From the NCBI GenBank assembly GCA_050696075.1, contig JBOGUF010000207.1, positions 1 to 41,393 on the forward strand: a DNA stretch of 41,393 bases, written 5' to 3'. This DNA comes from JBOGUF01 sp050696075 (GTDB taxonomy: Bacteria; Chloroflexota; Chloroflexia; Thermomicrobiales; UBA6265). Below, piece after piece: positions 29,886-37,398 of this stretch. The position numbers were made by a program, and so were the translations under genes. Numbering within the stretch: position 1 is the stretch's first letter; the number at the start of each line of letters is the position of its first letter. The notes beneath the pieces were generated by a model. The model had not been told where the DNA came from. It did not search any database and worked only from the letters and a program-made list of their open reading frames with translations.

Positions 29886-30800
29886 CTACGTTACTCCCAC
29901 TGGCGCCTTGAACCGCGCCAGCGCCTCACCCAGCCGCGAAATCGTCTCCGTTTCCACCGGCATGCAGTTGCAGATCACGTGCCCAACCCCGGCGTCGGCG
30001 TACCCCTGCAAGCCCGCGGCAAGCTCGTCTGCCGTGCCGGTGAGGAACCGCTCCGGGTTGGAAACATCTTCCGGTGCCCCCTCCTTCTCTGGAAAGGCGA
30101 CGTTGACGCCGACGGTGATCTCCAGCGTCGCCGGGTCGCGCCCGGCCTCGGCGCACGCCGCCTCGATCCCTTCGCGGCGCGGCGTCAGCGCGCTCGCCTG
30201 CCCCAGCCAGGCCGTGTTCCAGCTATCGGCGAACGTCGCGGTCAGCCCATGCATGCGCGGTTTGCTGGAGGCGATCAAGACCGGGATGCCGCCTTCCCGT
30301 GACGGCGGCAACATCTCGCAGTTGGGCGCGCTGTAGTACCTCCCGGTAAAGTCGACCGTCCCCTCCTTCACCAGCGGCACGATGATCTCGCACGCCTCCT
30401 CGAAGCGGTCGACCCGATGGTCGAATGGCAGACCGAAGGCGTCGAACTCAGGTTCGTGCCAGCCGCAGCCGAGACCGAGAATGATCCGGCCCCCGCTCAC
30501 CTCGTCCAGCGTCACCGCCATCTTCGCCAGCACCGCCGGGTTGCGGAACGCCGTGCAGAAGACGAGCCCGCCGATCTCGACCCGCTCCGTCGCCTCGGCC
30601 AGGGCGGTCATGATCGTCCACCCCTCCCAGACGCCGAACGGCTCCCGATCCGGAAAGCGGTAGAGCAGATGGTCGTAGATCCAGACTGAGTCGAACCCGG
30701 CCTCCTCCACCTGCCGCGCCAGCCCCCGAATCTCCGCGTAGCTCATTGTCCGCCCCAGGTGCTCGATCTCCCCCAGCGGCAAAATCACCCCGACCTTCAT
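29886..30800 (-). CDS. LLM-class (luciferase-like) oxidoreductase, probably F420-dependent
   Basis: A 304-residue enzyme of the bacterial luciferase-like monooxygenase fold. It shows MKVGVILPLGE, GFDSVWIYDHLLYR, ERVEIGGLVFCTAFRNPAVLAKMAVTLDEVSGGRIILGLGCGWHEPEFDAFG, and IPVLIASSKPRMHGLTATFADSWN. The GLGxGW.EPE(Y/F) motif and overall length are typical of the F420-using members common in Actinobacteria and Thermomicrobia; FMN cannot be excluded. The substrate is unknown. ATG 30800 starts the normal strand 1. Divergent from the MFS gene at 30989. Confidence 0.88.
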   Translation of the reverse strand: MKVGVILPLGEIEHLGRTMSYAEIRGLARQVEEAGFDSVWIYDHLLYRFPDREPFGVWEGWTIMTALAEATERVEIGGLVFCTAFRNPAVLAKMAVTLDEVSGGRIILGLGCGWHEPEFDAFGLPFDHRVDRFEEACEIIVPLVKEGTVDFTGRYYSAPNCEMLPPSREGGIPVLIASSKPRMHGLTATFADSWNTAWLGQASALTPRREGIEAACAEAGRDPATLEITVGVNVAFPEKEGAPEDVSNPERFLTGTADELAAGLQGYADAGVGHVICNCMPVETETISRLGEALARFKAPVGVT

Positions 30801-30988
30801 GCGCCCTCCCTCAACTGATGCGGCTGATCACGACTCCTGGAAGGCTACACTCTCCGCCGGCGTGTCGCCGGCACACGGGCGAGTCGGGACTCGCCCGATC
30901 TCACATCACAATGGCCTCGCCGGTTTCACTAGATGCGCATTTTGCCGGAACCGGAATCCGGCCAGTTCCCCAATCGGGACGAGAGACG
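30801..30988. promoter_or_regulatory. Divergent intergenic region with two hairpins
   Basis: Contains GCCGGCG-tgt-CGCCGGC (about 30856-30872) and CGGGCGAGTC/GACTCGCCCG (30876-30897), two perfect hairpins. These could be regulatory sites or repeat remnants. No clear promoter boxes are visible for either flanking gene. Confidence 0.4.
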
Positions 30989-32290
30989 ATGGCCGTTGCC
31001 ACCGAACAATCGACCTCGGATTCGTCAACCCTGCCGCCTGCCGGTGGCGGCCGGTACGGCGGTGTCCTCGCCAACCCTGCCTTCCGCCAGCTTTGGCTGG
31101 CCCAACTCTTCGCCGGCTTCGGTCAGGCGGTCGCGTCCGTGGCAATGCCGCTGCTCGTCTACGACATCACCGGCTCGGCCGGCCTGCTCAGCCTTGTTTT
31201 TATCCTGCAACAGGTGCCGTGGATTCTGCTGTTGCCGCTCGGGGGCCTGCTGGCCGACCGCCTCGACCGGCGCCGGCTGATCATCGCCGCCGACCTCGAA
31301 CGCGCCGGCCTCGTCGTCCTCCTGCCCTTCACCACGGAGGTCTGGCAGATCGCGCTGATCGCCAGTCTCGCCTCGATCGGCAACGCGATCGCCAGGCCGG
31401 CCGAGCTTGCCGCCGTCCCCATGGTGGCAACGGGCGACCAGCTCGTCCCGGCCCTCTCACTGACCCAGGTCTCCAACAGCGTCATGCGCATTGCCGGGCC
31501 GGCCGCCGGCGCCGGCATCGTCGGCATTGCCGGACCCGATCCCGCCTTCTGGCTTCAGGCCGCGTGCTTCTTCGGCTCGGTTGCGTGCCTCTGGACGCTC
31601 GTCTTGCCCAGCCGGGCGCGGGCGGCGGCGACGGAGACGGCGCGCGGTCTCCTCGCCGCCGCGCGGAGCGACGTTGCGGAAGGTCTGCGTACCGTTTGGC
31701 GCGTCCCGATCGTGCGCGGCATCACCGCCACCGAGGGTCTGTGGGGGTTGATCAACGCGGCGCTGATCATCCCCGGCGTCGTCTTGACGCAGGAAACACT
31801 CGACCTCGGTGAGCGCGCCGGTACGGTCTACGGCTTGCTCACCGCATCGGCCAGCTTCGGCGCCGTCCTCGGCGCCCTCCTCGCCAGCCGGGTCGAACGG
31901 CGGATTGGCCGCCCCTTATTGATGGCGATCGGCTACCTCGGCCCGCTCATGATCGTCCCGACCGGCCTCGTGCCGCCGCTGTGGGCTATCTTCCTCTGCT
32001 GGTTTGCCCTCGGCTTCACCGACGCCTGGGCCGTGATCGCCATGCAGTCCTACCTGGCCGAAGCGGTCCCAGACAACCTTCGCGGCCGGGTCTATGCCAC
32101 CTGGGGCGCGGTGATCACCTTCGCCGGCCTGCTCGCCTACGCCTTCGTCGGCTGGTTGACGCCGCGCATCGGCGCCCCGCTCACGCTCACCGTCTGCGGC
32201 GCAATCGTCGGCGCCGGCGGCCCCCTCCTCCTCATCCTCACCGGCGCCCTCGCTGACGTCAGGCGACGGGCGGCAGGCGACAGGCGTTAG
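30989..32290 (+). CDS. Major facilitator superfamily exporter
   Basis: A 433-residue integral membrane protein with 12 likely helices. It opens with LANPAFRQLWLAQLFAGFGQAVASVAMPLLVYDITGSAGLL, followed by the loop GGLLADRLDRRRLIIAADLERA, typical of the MFS_3/TetA-like exporter group and paralogous in layout to the gene at 17475. Substrate unknown. ATG 30989 has only a weak GAGAG ribosome binding site. The last residues (VRRRAAGDRR) and the TAG stop (32288-32290) are encoded by a heptad array, so the array has replaced or extended the original C-terminus. Confidence 0.88.
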   Translation: MAVATEQSTSDSSTLPPAGGGRYGGVLANPAFRQLWLAQLFAGFGQAVASVAMPLLVYDITGSAGLLSLVFILQQVPWILLLPLGGLLADRLDRRRLIIAADLERAGLVVLLPFTTEVWQIALIASLASIGNAIARPAELAAVPMVATGDQLVPALSLTQVSNSVMRIAGPAAGAGIVGIAGPDPAFWLQAACFFGSVACLWTLVLPSRARAAATETARGLLAAARSDVAEGLRTVWRVPIVRGITATEGLWGLINAALIIPGVVLTQETLDLGERAGTVYGLLTASASFGAVLGALLASRVERRIGRPLLMAIGYLGPLMIVPTGLVPPLWAIFLCWFALGFTDAWAVIAMQSYLAEAVPDNLRGRVYATWGAVITFAGLLAYAFVGWLTPRIGAPLTLTVCGAIVGAGGPLLLILTGALADVRRRAAGDRR

Positions 32291-32302
32291 GCGTTAGGCG
32301 GC
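32261..32302. repeat. Heptad array AGGCGAC/AGGCGTT (6 units) containing the MFS stop codon
   Basis: AGGCGAC, GGGCGGC, AGGCGAC, AGGCGTT, AGGCGTT, AGGCGGC in unbroken phase. The TAG at 32288-32290 is made by the AGGCGTT-AGGCGTT junction. Confidence 0.88.
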
Positions 32303-32314
32303 GTTTGCCAAGCT

Positions 32315-32438
32315 CCGTCATGCTGAGGCGAAGTCGAAGCATCCCCGCGCGAAGCGCAGCGGCCCCCCGACCCCCAATCCGGGGGGCGTACGTCGGGGCG
32401 GCTTCGCCGGGGGATGCTTCGATGCCTCAGCATGACGG
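32315..32438. repeat. GTCAT-type inverted element, 124 bp
   Basis: CCGTCATGCTGAGGC (32315-32329) is exactly inverted at 32424-32438. Inner segments (GAAGCATCCCC against GGGGGATGCTTC) also pair, so nearly the whole element can fold. It lies inside an inverted pair of heptad arrays (32261-32302 and 32454-32520), the same nesting as at 27838-28080. Confidence 0.85.
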
Positions 32439-32453
32439 TGTGCCAACGCGGCC

Positions 32454-32520
32454 TAGGCGTTAGGCGTTAGGGGCTACCTCGTCGTTCCCCTAACGCCTAA
32501 TTCCTAACGCCTAACGCCTG
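32454..32520. repeat. Inverted heptad arrays TAGGCGT / CGCCTAA
   Basis: TAGGCGT, TAGGCGT, TAGGGGC (32454-32474) face CCCCTAACGCC, CTAATTC, CTAACGC, CTAACGC, CTG (about 32487-32520) across a short loop, so the whole unit forms a hairpin. Confidence 0.85.
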
Positions 32521-32595
32521 CTGTCAGGTACAATGCGCCCGGATTCGCGCGGCGGATCTATCGGCGTGGGGAAGAAGGTCGGAGGACCCGGCGGG

Positions 32596-33042
32596 ATGAA
32601 TCGACTCTTGGGACGCGGCAAGAAGCAGTTGGCGACAGACACCACCGCGGCGAGTCCATTCCTCCCCGACGGCTGGCGCTTCACCCTCAAGGGCTCGCCC
32701 CGCCACTACGACGACGTCGTCCAAATCATCGAGCAGGGGGGCAACGCCAAGGTCTACTTCGGTGAGGCCCTCGCCTACGAGCGCGGCGCGGGTATCGCCC
32801 TCTGGCGCGTCAGCGCCGCCGGCTTCGACTGGCTGCCCAAGCTCTACGCCTGGTGGGCCGAGCAGGAACGGCTCGAACCGGTTCAGTTCACCATCCACCT
32901 CTACCTGCCCAGCGACCTCAAATACCCCGTCCTCAACCTGCGCGAGCACTCCCCCGCCGACGTTGAAGCCTTCATCAAGGAGCGCGCCCCCCGCGGCGCT
33001 AACCTCGCCCCCACCGGTGCCCCTGCCAGATCGTCATCCTGA
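32596..33042 (+). CDS. Conserved hypothetical protein
   Basis: A 148-residue soluble protein (NRLLGRGKKQLATDTTAASPFLPDGWRFTLKGSPRHYDDVVQIIEQ...), with tryptophan-rich segments IALWRVSAAGFDWLPKLYAWWAEQERLEPVQFTIHLYLPSDLKYPVLNLREHSPADVEAFI. No family recognised. GGAGG lies about ten bases before ATG 32596; ATG 32533 is an in-frame alternative. The final residues and the TGA are encoded by the start of a GTCAT-type repeat element, so the native C-terminus may have been replaced. Confidence 0.68.
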   Translation: MNRLLGRGKKQLATDTTAASPFLPDGWRFTLKGSPRHYDDVVQIIEQGGNAKVYFGEALAYERGAGIALWRVSAAGFDWLPKLYAWWAEQERLEPVQFTIHLYLPSDLKYPVLNLREHSPADVEAFIKERAPRGANLAPTGAPARSSS

Positions 33043-33117
33043 GCTTGCCGAAGGATCTGGCTCTCAATAGGGGCGTCTCTCTTCAGAGGCAGATGCCTCG
33101 GCCAGCTCGGCATGATG
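33032..33117. repeat. GTCAT-type inverted-repeat element
   Basis: CGTCATCCTGAGCTTGCCG at the left and CTCGGCATGATG at the right are imperfect inverses. The stop codon of the preceding gene (33040-33042) is inside the left arm. Confidence 0.7.
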
Positions 33118-33126
33118 GAGGTAAGA

Positions 33127-33171
33127 AAAAACCGACCGCCCCGGACAACACGTCCGGGGCGGTCGTCATCA
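33127..33171 (-). terminator. Intrinsic terminator for the cysteine-rich gene
   Basis: A 13-pair perfect stem, GACCGCCCCGGAC and GTCCGGGGCGGTC, with an AACAC loop. The preceding AAAAAA on the plus strand is TTTTTT after the hairpin on the minus strand. Located about 50 bp beyond the stop of the 33221-33511 gene. Confidence 0.9.
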
Positions 33172-33220
33172 CGTAGTCGTGAAGTGGCGGGCCCATTGCC
33201 GGGGCAGTCGATCAGCGCCA

Positions 33221-33511
33221 TCAGTCGGCGCCGAGCTTCATCTCCTCGGCCTCCGCCACCGGCAGCACGGTGACGGGGGTGCGCTCTGGGTGCACCTTCC
33301 AACAATCGATCACGGCCTCCGTCGCCGCGCAGCACGTCACGTCGAGCTCGCTTGTCAGTGCCCAACCCAACGAACAGCGGTAGACGGGACGGTTCGCATC
33401 GGCCATCAGCGTTGCATGAAGACGCGAAAGCATCGGACACCCATAGCGCCCCGGCTCCGCCGATGACTCCTCCGCTGCGTCGTGGAGGAGCCGGCGTCGC
33501 TCGCGGCTCAT
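33221..33511 (-). CDS. Small cysteine-rich protein
   Basis: A 96-residue protein with cysteines in RYGCPMLS, VYRCSLGW, LDVTCCAATEAVIDCWKVHPER. Five or six cysteines in such a short protein suggest a metal or iron-sulfur site. A similar C...RC...C...C plan occurs in uncharacterised small proteins, but I cannot name the family. ATG 33511 was chosen because GGGAAGGTG sits about nine bases upstream. It is a single-gene transcription unit ending in a strong terminator. Confidence 0.65.
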   Translation of the reverse strand: MSRERRRLLHDAAEESSAEPGRYGCPMLSRLHATLMADANRPVYRCSLGWALTSELDVTCCAATEAVIDCWKVHPERTPVTVLPVAEAEEMKLGAD

Positions 33512-33650
33512 GCCGAACACCTTCCCTTTTTCGCGTTGCCAGGTCCGCCGCCGGGCGTTGCCGCGCATCCCTGGCGCGAAGGGGGCACATGCCGGCCCGG
33601 TCAGACCGGCAATGCCATTAAAGGATTATAACCTTTCTCGCGATCACCCC

Positions 33651-33749
33651 GTCATTCCGAGCCTCCACCGCGTCATTCCGAGGTTACGAGGAATCTCTCC
33701 GTCGTGGTCGTCCAGGTGAGATGCCGCTCCGCGATCGGCATGACGACGG
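33651..33749. repeat. GTCAT-type repeat element
   Basis: GTCATTCCGAG occurs at 33651 and 33672, and the inverse-type GATCGGCATGACGACGG ends at 33749. It lies just beyond the stop codon of the sugar-acid kinase gene (33755). Confidence 0.65.
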
Positions 33750-33754
33750 CTCTC

Positions 33755-35146
33755 TCAGCCGCTCCGCAACGCCGCCACAACCTCCGCCAGCGACTCCGGT
33801 CCGCCCACATTCCCCGGATAGACGACGTAGGGCAATCCGGGAAAACGCGCCTCCTCGCCCAGCCGCCAAACGGGCACGCCCGGCTGCACCTGCCCGAGCA
33901 CGACGGCCCGCCGGGCCCCCAGCGCCTTGGTGCCGACGTCACTCGACGTGATTCCCCCTTTGCCGACGATGAACCCCGGCCGCCGTTCGATCCCACGCAC
34001 GATCTCAACCAACGCCGCCGACACCGACCGGCTGACATCCAACTGATCGCCTGCCTGCTCGACCCGGCGCGACGTGTAGATCACCGGCGTCAGCCCGGCG
34101 CCCAATGCATCCTCCGCCGCCGACGTCGCCGCGCGCACGGTCCGCCTCCGCGCCGCGTCGTCAGCGAGGAGATCGGGCACGCTGACCTCGACCCCGACGG
34201 TGCGCGTCAGCTCCAGGCATCGCGACAATTGCTCTGACGAGCGCCGGACGTGGGACCCGACCACGACCAGTCCCGGCACGTAGGGCGGCGCGTTCGCGCC
34301 GAGCAGCTCCGCCCGCGTTAGCAACGCCCGCTCGGGCAACCCCGCCCGCGCCCGGACAAAGGAGGCCGCCGTGCGGTAGACGAATCGCTTGCCAGCCGCT
34401 TCCGCCCGGATCACGCCCAGCGCCACGAGGTACAGGTCGGCGTAACTTGCCGCGTTGACCACCACCGGCCGGCCGCCTTCGACCGCCAGCAGCAGATCGC
34501 GCACCTGATCCGGCCCGCCCTGCCGGATTTCCACCAGCGACAGCGATGCAACTTCTTCGGCGCGAATCCGGCCCCCGGTCTTCTCCTCCACCCACTCGCG
34601 CAGATTGGAATGGCGATAGCCGAAGGTCGCATCCTGGGCGAATTCGGTCTCCGCCGCCGGCACGAGCCGCTCGCCGTCGCGCACGTAGTGGATGTCGTCA
34701 ATCGTGGAGCGCCCGCCCTCGAAAAAGGCGGGGCAGAGCAGGACTCCATCGACCCCGCCGAGCGCCCGCGCGATCGCGTCCGGTTCGGCCGGAAAGTGCC
34801 CCCGCAGCGTCGAATCGCTCCGGCTCGCCACGGCAACGTCCACCCCGGTCGCCCGCGACGCCGCCGCGAGATTCCCCACAATCTCCTCGTTCAGCGCCGC
34901 CGCCTCGACCTCCGGCAGGCTCCGCGAGTTGGTCAAGACATAAAAAACCGGACGCCCCCGCCGCAACTCCGCCGCGAGGTCCTCGACCTCCCAGCGCGCC
35001 AGCACGGCCGTGTCGTGGACCGTCTGCACGCCGGTCGGGTCGTCGTCCAGCGCCACCACCGTACGCCGCGACCCCATCACCGCCGCCAGCACGTGTGCCT
35101 GCAACCGCTCGTCCGCGTATTCGGGTGGAAGCACGCTTTCAGTCAT
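33755..35146 (-). CDS. Four-carbon acid sugar kinase family protein (OtnK/DUF1537)
   Basis: A 463-residue kinase that phosphorylates four-carbon sugar acids such as threonate or erythronate in related enzymes. Signatures: VVALDDDPTGVQTVHD (from residue 31), VLTNSRSLPE, VASRSDSTLRGHFPAE, VLLCPAFFEGGRSTIDDIHYV, and VGKGGITSSDVGTKALG with PGVPVWRL towards the C-terminus. The length is right for the family. The gene follows the SDR on the same strand, with 94 bp between them. The expected aldolase and isomerase of the threonate/erythronate pathway are not in the window. Start ATG 35146. Confidence 0.88.
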   Translation of the reverse strand: MTESVLPPEYADERLQAHVLAAVMGSRRTVVALDDDPTGVQTVHDTAVLARWEVEDLAAELRRGRPVFYVLTNSRSLPEVEAAALNEEIVGNLAAASRATGVDVAVASRSDSTLRGHFPAEPDAIARALGGVDGVLLCPAFFEGGRSTIDDIHYVRDGERLVPAAETEFAQDATFGYRHSNLREWVEEKTGGRIRAEEVASLSLVEIRQGGPDQVRDLLLAVEGGRPVVVNAASYADLYLVALGVIRAEAAGKRFVYRTAASFVRARAGLPERALLTRAELLGANAPPYVPGLVVVGSHVRRSSEQLSRCLELTRTVGVEVSVPDLLADDAARRRTVRAATSAAEDALGAGLTPVIYTSRRVEQAGDQLDVSRSVSAALVEIVRGIERRPGFIVGKGGITSSDVGTKALGARRAVVLGQVQPGVPVWRLGEEARFPGLPYVVYPGNVGGPESLAEVVAALRSG

Positions 35147-35240
35147 CAGCTCTCAGCCACTCAACTTCATGACCGCGATTCCCCCTCTCTCGCGCACGGA
35201 AGAGGGGGTAGGGGGTGCGGGCTGCTGAAAGCTGACAACT
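35147..35240. other. Intergenic region between SDR and kinase genes with degenerate repeats
   Basis: CAGCTCTCAGCCACTC and, inverted, GCTGAAAGCTGAC are degenerate heptad arms around a CCCCCTCT/AGAGGGGG hairpin. On the transcript it lies between the two genes of the operon. Confidence 0.4.
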
Positions 35241-36014
35241 TCATTGCGCCAAATACCCTCCATCAACCGGCAGCACCGCGCCGGTGATGAAGGACGCGTC
35301 GTCCGACGCCAGGAAGAGGATCGCCTTGGCGACTTCCTCCGGCTCGCCGATCCGCCCCATCGGGTGCATCCGTTCGATTGCCTGGAGGTATTCAACGCCG
35401 CCTGGCTCCTCCGGCAGCCGCTTCACCCGCTCGGTGCGGATCGTCCCCGGCGCCACCGCGTTGACGCGGATGCCCCGGTCCGCCCACTCGATCGCCAAAT
35501 GCATGGTGATCCCGGTTGCGACAAACTTCGCCGGCCCGTAAGTTGATTGCCGCTTCTGCCCTGCCATTCCTGAGATCGACGACAGGCAGACAATCGACCC
35601 GCCGCCCGTCTCCAGCATCGCCTCGATCGCGTACTTGCAGGTCAGAAACATCCCCCGGCCGTCGACCGCGAAGACATGGTCCCAATCCTCGGCCGTCGAC
35701 TCCAACACGTCACCGAGCGGAATGATCCCCGCATTCGCCACCAGCACGTCCAGTCGCCCGTAGGCGTCGACCGCGGCCTGCACCATCCGCCGCGCGTCGC
35801 CGTCGACCGAGACATCCCCGACGACCGCTTCCACCTCCACTCCGCCCGCCGCCAGCTCGTCCCGCAGCGCCCGCAGCGGCCCCTCCTGAATGTCGGTCAC
35901 CACCAGCCGCGCGCCCTCGTTCGCAAAGACGCTCGCCGTCGCCCGCCCGATCCCAAACGCCGCCCCCGTCACCACCGCCGACTTTCGCCTGAGGCGGCCG
36001 GATTCGCTGGTCAT
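35241..36014 (-). CDS. Short-chain dehydrogenase/reductase
   Basis: A 257-residue classical SDR. The cofactor motif is TGAAFGIG (16-23), NAG at 94-96, and the catalytic site Ser145/146 with YGPAK (Tyr159, Lys163). The C-terminal DDASFITGAVLPVDGGYLAQ is typical. Asp41 after strand 2 (VVTD) indicates NAD(H) preference. The substrate is probably a sugar or polyol, in view of the downstream sugar-acid kinase. ATG 36014 has GGAG six bases upstream; the longer open frame is not conserved. Confidence 0.9.
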   Translation of the reverse strand: MTSESGRLRRKSAVVTGAAFGIGRATASVFANEGARLVVTDIQEGPLRALRDELAAGGVEVEAVVGDVSVDGDARRMVQAAVDAYGRLDVLVANAGIIPLGDVLESTAEDWDHVFAVDGRGMFLTCKYAIEAMLETGGGSIVCLSSISGMAGQKRQSTYGPAKFVATGITMHLAIEWADRGIRVNAVAPGTIRTERVKRLPEEPGGVEYLQAIERMHPMGRIGEPEEVAKAILFLASDDASFITGAVLPVDGGYLAQ

Positions 36015-36236
36015 CGTTGACTCCAATTCTGGCCCCCTATCCCCCTTTCTCCCGACTTCGAGGGCAAGGGGGAACTGCCGCCAACCCGCGCGCCCCGTGC
36101 TCCCCTCCCTCAGCATTGATTCATGGGCGGACAGGAGACCCGAAGATAGAGCGGTGAGGCTGGGCATGGTACCACTCGTCGGTCCACTTGGGGGCACCGA
36201 GCCCATGAAGGATTGGGGGGCCGGGGGGCCGCCGGC
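36015..36236. other. Intergenic region, nothing recognised
   Basis: 222 bp between the SDR start and the hemW stop. CCCCCTT...AAGGGGG can form a weak hairpin. The SDR promoter should be here, but no convincing boxes were seen. Confidence 0.35.
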
Positions 36237-37394
36237 TCACAGAAACCGCGCGCAGACGTCGTTCGCGACCATCAACCCACGGTGCGTGAGCCGCAGCCGC
36301 TCGTTATCGACGTGGAGGAGCGAGAGATCGGCGAGGTCGCGGATGGTTGAGCCGTAGGCGTCGTCGAGTTCTCTGCCGTGCCGCGCGGCGAAGGAGGCGC
36401 GGCCGACCCCTTCGTGCAGCAGGCGCAGGCCGAGCATCATCGTCTCGCCCATCCGCGTACGCTCGGGGAGTTCCTCGACGTTGGAGACGGGCGATTCGCC
36501 CGCGTCGATGGCCGCGACATAGGACGCGGGAAGGAGGTGGTTCATCGTGCGGCGGTTGCCGATGCGGCCGTGAGCGCCGGCGCCGAAGCCGGCGTACTCG
36601 CCGTTGCGCCAGTAGATCGCGTTGTGGCGGGAGGCGAGCGCCGGGGCGCGCGCCCAGTTGGCGACCTCGTAATGGGTCCAGCCCGCCGCGGCGAGGCGGG
36701 CAATGGCGGCCTCGTAGAGATCGGCGGTTTGATCGTCGTCGAGGACGGTGAGGATGCCGCGGGCGACCGCGTCGGCCATGGGAGTGCCGGGCTCGACAAT
36801 CAGGCTGTAGAGGGAGAGGTGCTCCGGCGGTTCGGCCCAACCGAGAATGGTTTCCAGGTCGCGCTCCCAGGATTTAAGCTCCTGGCCGGGCCAGCCGAAG
36901 ATGAGATCGAGGTTGATGTTGGCGAAGCCGGCGGCGCGGGCGGTGCGGAAAGCGGCTTCGGCGTCAGTCGCCTCGTGTTGCCGGCCGAGGGTGCGCAGAC
37001 CGCGCCGGTGGAGGGTTTGGACGCCGAGGCTGAGGCGGTTGACGCCGGCATCGAGCAGGCCGGCGAAGTAACCCGCGTCGACGCTGTTCGGGTTGGCTTC
37101 GATAGTGATCTCCGCGTCGGGGAGGAGGGCGAAGGACTCGCGGCAGGCGTGGATGAGGCGGGCGACGTCCGCGGGCGTCAGGAGCGAGGGGGTGCCGCCG
37201 CCGAGGTAGATGGTGGATGCTGATTGGAAGGCTGGGTGGGCCGAGCGAATCTCTCGCTCCAGCGCCGCGACGTACCGTGGGATCAGCGCGTCCTGGCCGG
37301 CGTAGGTGTTGAAGTCGCAGTAGGGGCAGATGTGGGCGCAGAAAGGAATATGGAGATAGAGGCCGATGGGGGCGCCGGGTGGGAGGGGGGCCAT
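36237..37394 (-). CDS. hemW: HemW-family radical SAM protein
   Basis: A 385-residue radical S-adenosylmethionine protein. The iron-sulfur motif PFCAHICPYC is C-x3-C-x2-C (Cys19, 23, 26) in GLYLHIPFCAHICPYCDFNTY. IYLGGGTPSLL, ITIEANPNSVDAGYFAGLLDAGVNRLSLGVQTL, and NINLDLIFGWPGQ follow, and the C-terminal HemN-like domain ends with RGLMVANDVCARFL. Annotated in many genomes as coproporphyrinogen oxidase, but HemW is a heme chaperone; the missing catalytic differences are not decisive here. ATG 37394 lies four bases after the stop of the DUF4129 gene, suggesting co-transcription. Confidence 0.9.
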   Translation of the reverse strand: MAPLPPGAPIGLYLHIPFCAHICPYCDFNTYAGQDALIPRYVAALEREIRSAHPAFQSASTIYLGGGTPSLLTPADVARLIHACRESFALLPDAEITIEANPNSVDAGYFAGLLDAGVNRLSLGVQTLHRRGLRTLGRQHEATDAEAAFRTARAAGFANINLDLIFGWPGQELKSWERDLETILGWAEPPEHLSLYSLIVEPGTPMADAVARGILTVLDDDQTADLYEAAIARLAAAGWTHYEVANWARAPALASRHNAIYWRNGEYAGFGAGAHGRIGNRRTMNHLLPASYVAAIDAGESPVSNVEELPERTRMGETMMLGLRLLHEGVGRASFAARHGRELDDAYGSTIRDLADLSLLHVDNERLRLTHRGLMVANDVCARFL

Positions 37395-37398
37395 GGGC

